Assembly (NCBI GenBank): GCA_903930535.1
Contig: CAIYYX010000160.1
Span: 1-58,272 of the forward strand
Origin: an uncultured Sterolibacterium sp.
GTDB taxonomy: Bacteria > Pseudomonadota > Gammaproteobacteria > Burkholderiales > Rhodocyclaceae
Direction of reading: 5' to 3'
DNA length: 58,272 nt
A model generated the notes under the pieces. That model saw nothing but the letters and a program-made list of their open reading frames with translations, made no database searches and had not been told where the DNA came from. A program made the position numbers and the translations under genes. Position 1 is the first letter of the stretch; every line of letters starts with the position of its first letter. Below are positions 23,299 through 31,253 of the stretch, piece after piece.

Positions 23299-24471
23299 AT
23301 GAACAAGTTTCTGCAAGGACTGACCGCAGCCATACTTTCTCTGGCTTTCACCGCCCCCCCGGCGGTGGCCGAGGATGTCGTCAAGATCGGCGTGATCCTG
23401 CCGCTGACCGGACCCTATGCCGACTATGGCGAGGAGATCGGCAACGGCATCAAGCTCTACATGAAGCAAAACGGCGACACGGTGGCCGGGAAGAAGATTG
23501 CCATCATCATCCGCGACGACACGGGCATCGCTCCCGAGATTTCCAAGAGGCATGCGCAGGAGTTGCTGGTGCAGGACAAGGTGGACATCCTTGCCGGCTT
23601 CGGTCTTACCCCCAGCGCCTTGACGGTGGCGCCGCTCGCGACCCAGGCCAAGAAGGCGATGGTGATCATGAATGCGGCGACTTCGGTGATCACCACCCGC
23701 TCCCCCTACATCGTGCGGCTTTCCCACACCCTGCCGCAGATCTCCACGCCCATGGCCACCTACGCCTTGAAGAACGGCATCAAGAAGGCCTATACGCTGG
23801 TCGCCGATTTCGGCCCGGGCATCGATGCGGAAACGGCTTTCAAGAAAACCTTCGAGGCGGGCGGCAACAAACTGGTGGGTGCGGTTCGCGTGCCGGTCAC
23901 CAATGTGGACTTCTCCTCCTATCTGCAGCGGATCAAGGACGCCGCGCCCGAAGCCGTCTTCATGTTCCTGCCGCCGGGCAGCGCCACCATCGCCTTCCTC
24001 AAGGAATACAAGGAGCGCGGCCTGGACAAGGCCGGCATCGCCCTCCTGGTCACGGAAGATTTCCTCGACGACAACCTGATGGACGCCTTAGGCACAGCGG
24101 CGCTGGGCATCGTCAGTACGGGACACTATTCCACGGCGCACGATTCGCCGATGAACAAGGCCTATGTCCAGGCCTTTGCGGCGGCATACGGCACGAAGAT
24201 GCGGCCGAATTTCATGTCTGTCGCCGGCTATGACGGCATGGCTGCGATCTACGCGGCGCTGAAGAAAACCAACGGCGATGCCGACGGCGACAAACTGGTC
24301 GCGGCCATGAAGGGGATGCAGTTCGAGAGCCCAAGAGGTCCGGTGACGATAGATCCTGAAACCCGGGACATCATCCAGACCGTCTATTTCCGCCGCGCCG
24401 AACTGCGCAACGGCAAGATCTACAATATCGAGTTCGACGAGGTCAAGAACTTCAAGGATCCGGGCAAGTAG
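23299..24471 (+). CDS. ABC transporter periplasmic binding protein, LivK/HAAT family
   Basis: Type I solute-binding protein (Peripla_BP_6) of the branched-chain amino acid family; many members in aromatic gene clusters bind aromatic acids. 390 residues with Sec signal MNKFLQGLTAAILSLAFTAPPAVA, then VVKIGVILPLTGPYADYGEEIGNGIKLYMKQNG, LLVQDKVDILAGFGLTPSALTVAPLA and VTNVDFSSYLQRIKDAAPEAVFMFLP. GAGG ribosome site before ATG. Follows gentisate dioxygenase by 15 bases, so the ligand is likely 3-hydroxybenzoate, gentisate or a relative (inference). It has no adjacent permease or ATPase genes. Its TAG stop directly abuts the convergent monooxygenase stop. Confidence 0.9.
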   Translation: MNKFLQGLTAAILSLAFTAPPAVAEDVVKIGVILPLTGPYADYGEEIGNGIKLYMKQNGDTVAGKKIAIIIRDDTGIAPEISKRHAQELLVQDKVDILAGFGLTPSALTVAPLATQAKKAMVIMNAATSVITTRSPYIVRLSHTLPQISTPMATYALKNGIKKAYTLVADFGPGIDAETAFKKTFEAGGNKLVGAVRVPVTNVDFSSYLQRIKDAAPEAVFMFLPPGSATIAFLKEYKERGLDKAGIALLVTEDFLDDNLMDALGTAALGIVSTGHYSTAHDSPMNKAYVQAFAAAYGTKMRPNFMSVAGYDGMAAIYAALKKTNGDADGDKLVAAMKGMQFESPRGPVTIDPETRDIIQTVYFRRAELRNGKIYNIEFDEVKNFKDPGK

Positions 24472-26112
24472 CTAGCCACCCAGCACGCGGGCGAGGATCA
24501 CCGAGGGATCGACGTCTCCCGATCCTCGCCAGGCGACATACTGATCCGGACGGATCAGGACGAGGTCCGCGCCATAGAGTTCGCGGCCTTGAGCGAGAGG
24601 CAATATCTTGAGCGGCACAGAGCGCGCTCGCGCCGCATTCATCCATCGCTCCTCGTCCGGTTTTTCTCCCAAGGACAGCAGCGTGAGCTCGGGTCCCAGA
24701 AGGTCATACAGGGACCGCGACCCGTCTATCCAGAGGTGCGGCGCTCGTCCGCCGGGAATGCCTGAGGGCTTGTACTCGTTGATGGCATCCTCGGGAGGCG
24801 GTGCATCCGACCAGACGATTTTCGAACCGTCATAGCGCACGCCGAAGGTCACCCCGGGAATGTTGAATTCGCGCCTGGCATGGGCGAGCAGGTAGCTGCC
24901 CGCAGTTGCACGGGCCTGTTCTCCGGCAGGTGTATTTTCTTCCAGGTTTGGCAGGGCGACGAAGTTCCCGAGGCTGTCTGCGAAGCCTCGCGCAATGGCC
25001 GTATTCCTGTGCCCTATCGGCAGGCGCTCATCGACATAGCTTTGCACCAGGGCCGGCCCGCCCCAGCCCTTGATGGTTGCGGCCAGCTTCCAGCCGAGGT
25101 TCGCCACGTCATCTACCGCCGTGTTGTAACCGAGTCCGCCGGTGGGCGTGAACAGATGCGCGGCGTCGCCGGCGATAAAAATTCTTCCGCCGCCATAGTT
25201 CTCCGCGACCAGGGCGTAGCCCGCGTTCCACCTCGCCGTGTAGACGATCTCGATGGGACACTTCCGCCCCAGCGCCTGCTCGAACAACTCACCCGCGCGT
25301 TGATCCGAGATGTTCTCGTCGAGTTCATGGTCCCTTAACTGGGTATGGAAGACGAACTCGTCTATGCCATTGACCGCGGCCATGAAGGCGCGCCGCTCGC
25401 GGTTGAAGGAAACATACATCCAGGCACGATCGCCGGTCAGCAATGGGTAGAGGCCGGGGCAGCGGAAATAGATGGCGCACATTCTTCCGCCCATGAAGTC
25501 GCGGCTGGCCGAACCCTCGCCACCGTAGTGTATGCCAAGGGTCTTGCGCACCAGGCTGTGCGGCCCGTCGCAGCCGACCAGATAATCGCAATTCACCTTG
25601 AGCTTTTGATCATGGGACAGACTCTCTGCATCGAGTTCGACATGGGTCCCAAGATCGCGGATGCCTGTGACCCGCCAGCCGAAGCGGATCCGATTCGTCG
25701 AATATTTTTCTGCGTGTTTTCTCAGCACCCGTTCGATCAGCATCTGCGAACACCTGTGCGGCAATTCCGGCGTGCTCCAGGAGCCTGTCGAGCTCAGCAC
25801 GATGTCCTTCACTTTCTTTGACGGCGGCAGCCTGAAGCGCGCCAGTTCGAAGCTGCCATAGCGTGTCAGATAGGCGATGTCGGTCGGGTAATCTGCGGGC
25901 AGACCCATGGATCTGATTTCGTCGGCGAAGCCCATCCTGCGGAAATGCTCCATGGTTCTTGCCTGTGTGGCGTTCGCCTGCGGATGACGGGTGGTGCTTT
26001 CCTTCTCGTCGAAGAGCAGGCAAGGCACATCGCGCATACCCAGTTCGATGGCCAGTGAGAGGCCGGCCGGGCCGCCGCCGACGATGGCGACGGGTGTGTT
26101 GATTGCGTTCAT
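24472..26112 (-). CDS. FAD-dependent aromatic monooxygenase (TfdB/MhpA family)
   Basis: Class A flavin hydroxylase of the phenol / 3-(3-hydroxyphenyl)propionate hydroxylase group, 546 residues. FAD fold VAIVGGGPAGLSLAIELGMRDV, RHPQANATQARTMEHFRRMG, the DG motif in DYLVGCDGPHSLVRKTLG, and IFIAGDAAHLFTPTGGLGYNTAVDDVANLGWKLAA, followed by a C-terminal thioredoxin-like domain (about 400-546). The substrate is a ring-bearing hydroxy acid or phenol by family. It lies alone on the minus strand, convergent with the binding-protein gene and divergent from the Bug gene, with an 85-base shared promoter gap. Confidence 0.86.
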   Translation of the reverse strand: MNAINTPVAIVGGGPAGLSLAIELGMRDVPCLLFDEKESTTRHPQANATQARTMEHFRRMGFADEIRSMGLPADYPTDIAYLTRYGSFELARFRLPPSKKVKDIVLSSTGSWSTPELPHRCSQMLIERVLRKHAEKYSTNRIRFGWRVTGIRDLGTHVELDAESLSHDQKLKVNCDYLVGCDGPHSLVRKTLGIHYGGEGSASRDFMGGRMCAIYFRCPGLYPLLTGDRAWMYVSFNRERRAFMAAVNGIDEFVFHTQLRDHELDENISDQRAGELFEQALGRKCPIEIVYTARWNAGYALVAENYGGGRIFIAGDAAHLFTPTGGLGYNTAVDDVANLGWKLAATIKGWGGPALVQSYVDERLPIGHRNTAIARGFADSLGNFVALPNLEENTPAGEQARATAGSYLLAHARREFNIPGVTFGVRYDGSKIVWSDAPPPEDAINEYKPSGIPGGRAPHLWIDGSRSLYDLLGPELTLLSLGEKPDEERWMNAARARSVPLKILPLAQGRELYGADLVLIRPDQYVAWRGSGDVDPSVILARVLGG

Positions 26113-26131
26113 TGGGTAGGTGTAGTGAAGT

Positions 26132-26160
26132 TAGACAAGGCATGGATGGCGGCGTACCAT
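26132..26160 (+). promoter_or_regulatory. Candidate sigma-70 promoter of the Bug-type gene
   Basis: TAGACA (26132-26137) and TACCAT (26155-26160) with a 17-base spacer, 5/6 and 4/6 to consensus. Start near 26167 and CAGGAGG (26186-26192) before the ATG at 26198. Confidence 0.4.
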
Positions 26161-26197
26161 CGGCGCTAGAGAATCTTAGCTCAATTCAGGAGGCTTC

Positions 26198-27178
26198 ATG
26201 TTCATGCGTATTCTTGCCGTTGTGTCGTCGCTGGCCATGGCCTGCATTTCCGTCCCCTCTGCGTTTGCGCAAGCTTATCCAAGCAAGCCGATACACATCA
26301 TCGTCGGCCAGGCTGCCGGCGGCGGCATGGACACACTGGCGCGGCTTGTCGGCCAGAAACTGTCCCTCAGCCTGGGCCAACCCGTGGTGATCGAGAACAA
26401 GGCGGGTGCGGCCGGCATCATCGCCACGAACTACGTCGCCAAGGCTGCCGCAGACGGCTACACGTTATTGCTTTCGCCCACCGGCAACCTGGTGTTCAAT
26501 CCCATTCTCTACAGCAAGCTGCCCTATGTTTCGCAGCGCGACTTCGCTCCCGTGTCCATGATAGCGACCTTCCCGCTGGTCCTTGTGGTCAAATCGGACA
26601 ATCCCTCACAGCCCATCCAGAGCGTGCAGGACCTGGTCGCTTACATGAAGGCAAACCCGAACAAGTCCAACTATGCCGGCTCGGGCCCAGCCTTCCAGTT
26701 CGCCTCGGAACTGTTCAAGATCAAGACCAATACCCAGGCCGAATTCATTCAGTACAAGGGCACCAACGAGGCCGTCACCGCTGTTCTCTCGGGCGATGTG
26801 CTGCTGGCCATGGCCGACACCGGTCCTGCCGCTGCCCTGGTCGCCGGTGGCAAACTGCGCGCGCTCGCAGTCACATCGCGGAGTCGCCTGGCCACGATGC
26901 CGAATGTGCCCACCATGGCCGAGGCCGGACTTCCCGACCTGGAAATCCAGTACTGGGGCGGCCTGCTCGCCCCGGCGGGAACCCCGCCGGCCGTCATCAA
27001 GAAACTAGAGGCCGAAGTTCAGCGCATCGTCAGGTTGCCCGAGATGAACGAGCGCATGAACGCCATCAGCGTTACTCCCGCCGGTTCCACTTCAGAGGAG
27101 TTCACGAAAATCATCGCGTCCGACATCGCGCGCTGGAGCGCGGTGGCCAAGACGAGCAACATCAAGCCTGTAGACTAG
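26198..27178 (+). CDS. Bug family periplasmic binding protein (TctC-like)
   Basis: Tripartite tricarboxylate transporter receptor of the Bordetella uptake gene type, greatly expanded in betaproteobacteria and often binding carboxylates or aromatic acids. 326 residues with Sec signal (MFMRILAVVSSLAMACISVPSAFAQ), then YPSKPIHIIVGQAAGGGMDTLARLVGQKLS, GQPVVIENKAGAAGIIATNYVAKAAADGYTLL and a C-terminal LPDLEIQYWGGLLAPAGTPPAVI. ATG 26198 (or 26204) follows CAGGAGG. No TctA/TctB membrane genes are adjacent. Its TAG stop lies in the CTAG edge of a repeat element. Confidence 0.92.
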   Translation: MFMRILAVVSSLAMACISVPSAFAQAYPSKPIHIIVGQAAGGGMDTLARLVGQKLSLSLGQPVVIENKAGAAGIIATNYVAKAAADGYTLLLSPTGNLVFNPILYSKLPYVSQRDFAPVSMIATFPLVLVVKSDNPSQPIQSVQDLVAYMKANPNKSNYAGSGPAFQFASELFKIKTNTQAEFIQYKGTNEAVTAVLSGDVLLAMADTGPAAALVAGGKLRALAVTSRSRLATMPNVPTMAEAGLPDLEIQYWGGLLAPAGTPPAVIKKLEAEVQRIVRLPEMNERMNAISVTPAGSTSEEFTKIIASDIARWSAVAKTSNIKPVD

Positions 27179-27241
27179 TGCGCGTCGTTGTCCGCAGGAC
27201 AACCCAGCGCATTTACGCCCCAGAGGGTGCTTGTGCTCGAG
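27175..27241. repeat. CTAG-edged intergenic element, copy near 27.2 kb
   Basis: Starts CTAGTGCGCGTCG, carries GTTGTCC-GCA-GGACAAC (hairpin 1), a degenerate second hairpin AGCGCATTTACGCC, and ends around GTGCTTGTGCTCGAG. Related copies at 38983-39037 and 56072-56131. Hairpin 1 differs in sequence but stays paired. The upstream stop TAG (27176-27178) is part of its left edge. Confidence 0.7.
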
Positions 27242-27255
27242 AGGCGCCAGGTTGC

Positions 27256-27350
27256 GTAGGTCGGGCTTTACCCGACATCCTTTCGGACGTTCTGCTAGAA
27301 ATCGCCATCGTCGGCCTGCCACCATAAAGGTGGTCGAGAGAAAGGCCGAC
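27256..27350. repeat. REP-like palindrome and larger hairpin at a convergent junction
   Basis: GTAG followed by GTCGGGCTTTACCCGAC (27256-27276), a GTAG-headed REP, then a bigger stem-loop at 27310-27350: GTCGGCCT pairs with AGGCCGAC around an inner CCACC/GGTGG. The segment separates the convergent Bug gene and the TRAP large permease and may terminate both transcripts. Confidence 0.7.
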
Positions 27351-27356
27351 CTGCAG

Positions 27357-28664
27357 CTATTTGCCGTAAAGCGCGTTGGGCAGGTAGAGGGCGATTTCCG
27401 GGAAGATCAGCAGCATCGCGATGAGCGCGATCGGCGCCACGAGGAAGGGCAGGGTCCCCTTGTAGATGGCCATGGTCGGTACTTCTGGGACCTGCGCCTG
27501 GATGACGAACAGATTCATCCCTACCGGCGGATGGATGAGACCCAGTTCCACGACAATCACCACGATGACGCCGAACCAGATGGGATCGAAGCCGCTCGCC
27601 ACCACGACAGGCAGGAACACCGGCACGGTGATCAAGACCAGGCCAATGCCTTCGAGGAAGCAGCCTAAGATGATGTAGCAGACGATCAGGGTCAGCATCA
27701 GCGCCATCGGCGACATGGCCATTTCGCGGGTCCATGCGATCAGGGCGCTGGGCAACTGCGCCTGCACGACGAAGTAGGAAAATATGATGGCGCAGACGAT
27801 GATCATGAACAGCATGGAGGTCGTCTTCAGCGTCGCCTCGAAGCATTCCCAGAGTTCGGACCAGCCCAGCTTGCCCTGCACCACGCCTATCACCAGAGCC
27901 ATGAAGGCGCCGATTGCCGCAGCCTCGGTGGGGCTGAATATCCCCGCATAAATGCCGCCGACGGAAACGCCGAACAGGATCACGAACTCCCACATGCCCA
28001 GCACGTCGAGAAAGCGTTGTCCCAGCGGGCGTGCTTCCCCCCTGGGCGCCCAATGGGGTTTCATCAGCAGGACGACTGCGGCGACGATGATGTAGAGCGC
28101 GGTGAGCACCAGACCTGGGACCATGCCGGCGGCGAATAACTTGGGCACCGACTGCTGGGCGATCATGGCGTAGATGACGAATATCAAGGACGGCGGAATC
28201 AGGATGCCCAGGGTGCCGCCGGCAGCCACCGACCCTGTCGACAGCCTGTCGTCGTAACCGTGGCGGCGCATCTCGGGGACGCAGATGCGCGTCATGGTGG
28301 CGGCGGACGCCACCGATGAGCCGCAGACGGCGCCGAATGCCGCATTGGCCCCTATGCTGGCATAGGCCAGAGAACCGCGCAGCGTGCCGAACAGGGAAAT
28401 CGTTCCCCTGAACAAGCGCGAGGACATGCCCGAGGCCGAACTCAGTTCTCCCATCAGGACGAACAGCGGCACGACCGACAGGGCGTAGCCCGAGGCGATG
28501 TCGAAAGGCGCCGAACCCAGGACGGTGGTCGCCTTTCCCCATCCCTCCAGGGCCGCATAGCCGAAGAAGCCGACCAGGCCCATGCAGATGGCGACAGGGA
28601 TGCGCAGAAAAATCAGGAGCAGAAGCGAGATCATGCCGACGGCGCCGACGATTTGCACGGACAT
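27357..28664 (-). CDS. TRAP transporter large permease (DctM/YiaN family)
   Basis: Twelve-helix subunit of a tripartite ATP-independent periplasmic transporter, driving Na+- or H+-coupled uptake of organic acids. 435 residues, hydrophobic throughout, with the DctM features LFVLMGELSSASGMSSRLF, GANAAFGAVCGSSVASAATMTRICVPEMRRHGYD (conserved GSS/ATM motif), GGTLGILIPPSLIFVIYAMI and PPVGMNLFVIQAQV. Two bases after the small permease gene; last gene of the SDR-DctP-DctQ-DctM operon. Confidence 0.95.
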   Translation of the reverse strand: MSVQIVGAVGMISLLLLIFLRIPVAICMGLVGFFGYAALEGWGKATTVLGSAPFDIASGYALSVVPLFVLMGELSSASGMSSRLFRGTISLFGTLRGSLAYASIGANAAFGAVCGSSVASAATMTRICVPEMRRHGYDDRLSTGSVAAGGTLGILIPPSLIFVIYAMIAQQSVPKLFAAGMVPGLVLTALYIIVAAVVLLMKPHWAPRGEARPLGQRFLDVLGMWEFVILFGVSVGGIYAGIFSPTEAAAIGAFMALVIGVVQGKLGWSELWECFEATLKTTSMLFMIIVCAIIFSYFVVQAQLPSALIAWTREMAMSPMALMLTLIVCYIILGCFLEGIGLVLITVPVFLPVVVASGFDPIWFGVIVVIVVELGLIHPPVGMNLFVIQAQVPEVPTMAIYKGTLPFLVAPIALIAMLLIFPEIALYLPNALYGK

Positions 28665-28666
28665 GG

Positions 28667-29140
28667 TCAGGCGTCCTTCTTCTGCAAGGCTTCGACGACC
28701 ACCGCTATTGCGGAGAGGCAGGTGCCTATCAGCATGGGGATCCAGAGCACGTAAAGAGGCAGGCCGAGTTCGGGCTTCTTGTCGCCGAATCTCAAGGCAT
28801 CCTGAGCCTGGGGCAGCATGTTCCAGGCGAGCAGAACCAGGAAGACGAAGGAGCAGGCCGCGGCCAGTATCTTCAGGCGTTTGATGGTCTCTTTGGAGAC
28901 GAAGAAATCGACGACATCGACGACGATATTGCCGTGGTACAGAAAGGTTGCCGGAATTCCCAGGAAGACTGAGAAAACCAGAGTCGTCTCGACGATGTCG
29001 TAGGTTCCGGTAATCGGATGGCTGAAAAGCTTGGCCATTGAGACATCTGCGACAGAAATCATCATCATGCCGATCAGCGCCAGGGTGGCGATGAAAGAGC
29101 TCAGGCTAACCGCACGATCGAGCCAGGACTTCTGCTGCAT
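28667..29140 (-). CDS. TRAP transporter small permease (DctQ family)
   Basis: Four-helix subunit that couples the binding protein to the large permease. 157 residues with hydrophobic segments at about 10-32, 45-65, 85-105 and 125-148, and the family text LVFSVFLGIPATFLYHGNIVVDVV. Preceded by GGAGTCG before the ATG. Lies between DctP and DctM, separated from DctP by a 51-base gap that holds a terminator-like hairpin. Confidence 0.92.
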   Translation of the reverse strand: MQQKSWLDRAVSLSSFIATLALIGMMMISVADVSMAKLFSHPITGTYDIVETTLVFSVFLGIPATFLYHGNIVVDVVDFFVSKETIKRLKILAAACSFVFLVLLAWNMLPQAQDALRFGDKKPELGLPLYVLWIPMLIGTCLSAIAVVVEALQKKDA

Positions 29141-29162
29141 AGGCGACTCCGGAAAAGAAACA

Positions 29163-29182
29163 GGGCCGCCTTGAGGCGGCCC
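29163..29182 (-). terminator. Hairpin between the TRAP binding-protein and permease genes
   Basis: On the minus strand GGGCCGCC and GGCGGCCC form a perfect 8-bp stem with a 4-base loop (TCAA), followed by a T-rich TGTTTCTTTTCC. It follows the DctP stop and precedes DctQ, so it probably reduces read-through and keeps binding-protein expression above permease expression. Confidence 0.65.
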
Positions 29183-29191
29183 TTGCTGGCA

Positions 29192-30208
29192 TCAGTTTGC
29201 CTTCAGCAATGCCTCGTATATTTCCTGACTGGGCAAGCCCTTGGCCTTTAAGGCGGCCAGTTCCTTGTCGATGATGGGCTTGACGGCAGCACGCATGTCG
29301 CGTTTGGTCGCATCGGAGAACTGCAGAATCTGCACACCCTTGGAGGTCATGTAGGCGCGGCCCTCGACCTCGGCGTCGTCAAGCGCGTGTCCTATCCGCT
29401 CTCCTCCTGCCGGTCCGGTGGTCTGGTCTATCAGGGCGCGCAGGTCGGCCGGCAGCTTCTCATAGCTTGCCGTATTCATGACCAGGAAGAAGGATGCGGC
29501 ATTGATGCCGGGCTCGTAGGAAAACTTCGCCACGGTTCCCAACTGGAAGCTCTGCGCCCCCTCGAAGGGGAACATGGCGCCATCTATGGTGCCCTTGCCC
29601 ATGGCGTCGGTCACCTCGGGCGGCGGGACCGCCAGAGGCGTGCCGCCGAAGGCCTTGATGGATTCCGCGAAAATATCACCGGCGTAGCGGATGCGCAGTC
29701 CCTTGAAGTCCGCCATGGTGTTGATCTTCGCCTTGGTCATGTGGAACTTGAGCGGCGTGGTGGTCATCAGGTAGAGGATTTTCACGCCGGGATATTCGCT
29801 CGCCAGATACTTGGGTGCGATCTCGGTCAGCACCTTCGAGGTCTTTGCACTCGAGGTCACCATGAAGGGGAAGTTGGAAACCTCGGACAGCGGGAAGCGT
29901 CCCGGCGTCAGTCCCGTGAGGCCGATGGCGATGTCGGCGACACCGGTTCGTGCCAGGTCAAACTGGCGCGGCGGCGGACCCATCTGCCCGGCGGGGAATA
30001 TCTTCAGGACAAGGCGGCCATTGGACTTCTTGCTCAAGTCCTCGCTCCAACGCAGCAGTTCCTTCTGGAAGGTGTGGTTGGGCGGCAGGAAGTGGGAAAC
30101 CTTGAGTTCTATGGTCTGGGCCGCGGCATTCAGGCTCAGGCCGGCAGTGACGATGGCAGCAGCAACACCTAAGCGCAGGCTGCGGATAAATTGCGGGCGA
30201 ATCTCCAT
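29192..30208 (-). CDS. TRAP transporter periplasmic binding protein (DctP family)
   Basis: Soluble receptor of the TRAP system. 338 residues from ATG 30208: signal peptide ending SLNAAAQ, then IELKVSHFLPPNHTFQKELLRWSEDLSKKSNGRLVLKIFPAGQMG, TTTPLKFHMTKAKINTMADFKGLRIRYAG (the conserved Arg contacting the ligand carboxylate) and LAVPPPEVTDAMGKGTIDGAMFPFEGAQSF. The frame continues upstream to 30286 but those codons (ARSGATKQS) are a translated intergenic repeat. GGAGGGG at about 30215-30221 supports 30208 (or 30211). Ligand not identifiable; context suggests an aromatic or short organic acid. Confidence 0.93.
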   Translation of the reverse strand: MEIRPQFIRSLRLGVAAAIVTAGLSLNAAAQTIELKVSHFLPPNHTFQKELLRWSEDLSKKSNGRLVLKIFPAGQMGPPPRQFDLARTGVADIAIGLTGLTPGRFPLSEVSNFPFMVTSSAKTSKVLTEIAPKYLASEYPGVKILYLMTTTPLKFHMTKAKINTMADFKGLRIRYAGDIFAESIKAFGGTPLAVPPPEVTDAMGKGTIDGAMFPFEGAQSFQLGTVAKFSYEPGINAASFFLVMNTASYEKLPADLRALIDQTTGPAGGERIGHALDDAEVEGRAYMTSKGVQILQFSDATKRDMRAAVKPIIDKELAALKAKGLPSQEIYEALLKAN

Positions 30209-30237
30209 CATTGACCCCTCCATTATTTTGACAACAG

Positions 30238-30316
30238 CGGATTGCTTCGTCGCTCCACTCCGCGCAATGACGAGAACTGTTGCCATTGCGCGGCCCGAAG
30301 GGCCGCGGCAATATCC
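30238..30316. repeat. GCAATGACGA-type intergenic repeat
   Basis: Contains GGATTGCTTCGTCGCTCC, GCGCAATGACGAGAAC and the hairpin GCGGCCC-GAA-GGGCCGC (30290-30306). Related segments at 39560-39612 and 47196-47368. This class of repeat is widespread in bacteria and is recognisable by spurious peptides such as ARSGATKQS. Confidence 0.7.
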
Positions 30317-30331
30317 GATTCTAAACTACTC

Positions 30332-31099
30332 TCAGGTCACCGCAGCATAGCCGCCATCGACGGTGACGATGACGCCGCTGACTCCCTTATTGCTTTGTAT
30401 CAGATTCAAGGCGGCTTCGGCAACGTCGTCGGCATTGACGACGCGGCGCAGGGGCGTCTGCTTGGCGCGCGCCGTCATCAGCTTGTCGTAGTTTTCGCCG
30501 AGCATGCGCTCCATCCATTCGCCCGCCATCCAGCCGGGGGCCACGCCATTGACGCGGATGCCGGCGGGGCCCAGGGCACCGGCGAACGCCTTGGTCATGG
30601 TCCACAGCGCGCCCTTGCTCGCCGAATAGGGCAGGGGCTGGGGGCCGGGCCGCGCGCCGACGGAACTGTTGGTGTTCACGATGCAGGCATCGGAAGACTC
30701 ACGCAGCAGGGGTGTGGCGTGCTTGGTGACCAGGAACACGCCTTTGACATTGACCGAGAATACCTGGTCCCATTCCTCCACCGTGACCTTCTCGAAATCG
30801 CGGGCCAGCGTCTTGATGCTGGCGCCGGCATTGTTGCAAAGCACGTCGAGACGCCCGAACTTCTTCCTGATGGCGTCGAACATCGCAATCACGCTGGCCT
30901 CGTCACTGACGTCGCAGCGCACCAGCAGCGTCTCGGCGCCCGCCTTTTCGCAGGCGGCCACGGTCTGGCGCGCACCTGCCTCGCTGCTGCTGTAATTGAT
31001 GACGACATTGTAGCCAGCCTTCGCGATGGCGATGGCCTCTGCCCGGCCGATGCCGGACGAGGATCCAGTGATCAAGGCGACTCGTTTGTCATTGCCCAT
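30332..31099 (-). CDS. SDR family NAD(P)-dependent oxidoreductase
   Basis: Short-chain dehydrogenase of classical length, 255 residues. Cofactor loop ALITGSSSGIGRAEAIAIAKAGYNVV, CDVSDEASV, NNAGAS, the catalytic Ser in IVNTNSSVG and YxxxK in YSASKGALW, then GIRVNGVAPGWMAG and the C-terminal VSGVIVTVDGGYA. Could be a 3-hydroxyacyl-CoA or ring-diol type dehydrogenase; the substrate is not visible. CAGGAGAAT before the ATG. Starts the minus-strand SDR-TRAP operon and overlaps a putative TetR-controlled promoter. Confidence 0.9.
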   Translation of the reverse strand: MGNDKRVALITGSSSGIGRAEAIAIAKAGYNVVINYSSSEAGARQTVAACEKAGAETLLVRCDVSDEASVIAMFDAIRKKFGRLDVLCNNAGASIKTLARDFEKVTVEEWDQVFSVNVKGVFLVTKHATPLLRESSDACIVNTNSSVGARPGPQPLPYSASKGALWTMTKAFAGALGPAGIRVNGVAPGWMAGEWMERMLGENYDKLMTARAKQTPLRRVVNADDVAEAALNLIQSNKGVSGVIVTVDGGYAAVT

Positions 31100-31120
31100 G
31101 CCATTCTCCTGAGGTTAATT

Positions 31121-31134
31121 ATGAGCGTGTTCAT
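31121..31134. promoter_or_regulatory. Putative TetR-family operator at the SDR/TRAP promoter
   Basis: ATGAGCGTGTTCAT is a near-palindrome (outer ATGA/TCAT plus inner C/G) 22 bases before the SDR start. It overlaps CATAAT (31124-31119 on the minus strand), a possible -10. It matches 12 of 14 positions of the site in the tetR promoter (40349-40362, read as ATGATCTTGTTCAT). Confidence 0.55.
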
Positions 31135-31183
31135 ATTTTTCATCACGCTGACCTGTTTGTCAATAAGGCTATGATGCCTGTAC

Positions 31184-31212
31184 TTGACAAAGAATCGGGC
31201 CTTGTCGAAAAT
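31184..31212 (+). promoter_or_regulatory. Candidate promoter of the seven-gene catabolic operon
   Basis: Perfect TTGACA (31184-31189), 17-base spacer, GAAAAT (31207-31212, 4/6). Start near 31219, 35 bases before the ATG, with GGGAGGA as ribosome site at about 31241. Confidence 0.6.
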
Positions 31213-31253
31213 GAACGGGTTCAATAATTTGCCCCGAACAGGGAGGAATCGCC

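Noticed and set aside
30209..30286. N-terminal extension of the TRAP binding protein (MATVLVIARSGATKQS)
   Set aside because: This is a translated intergenic repeat; ribosome site and signal peptide place the start at 30208 or 30211.
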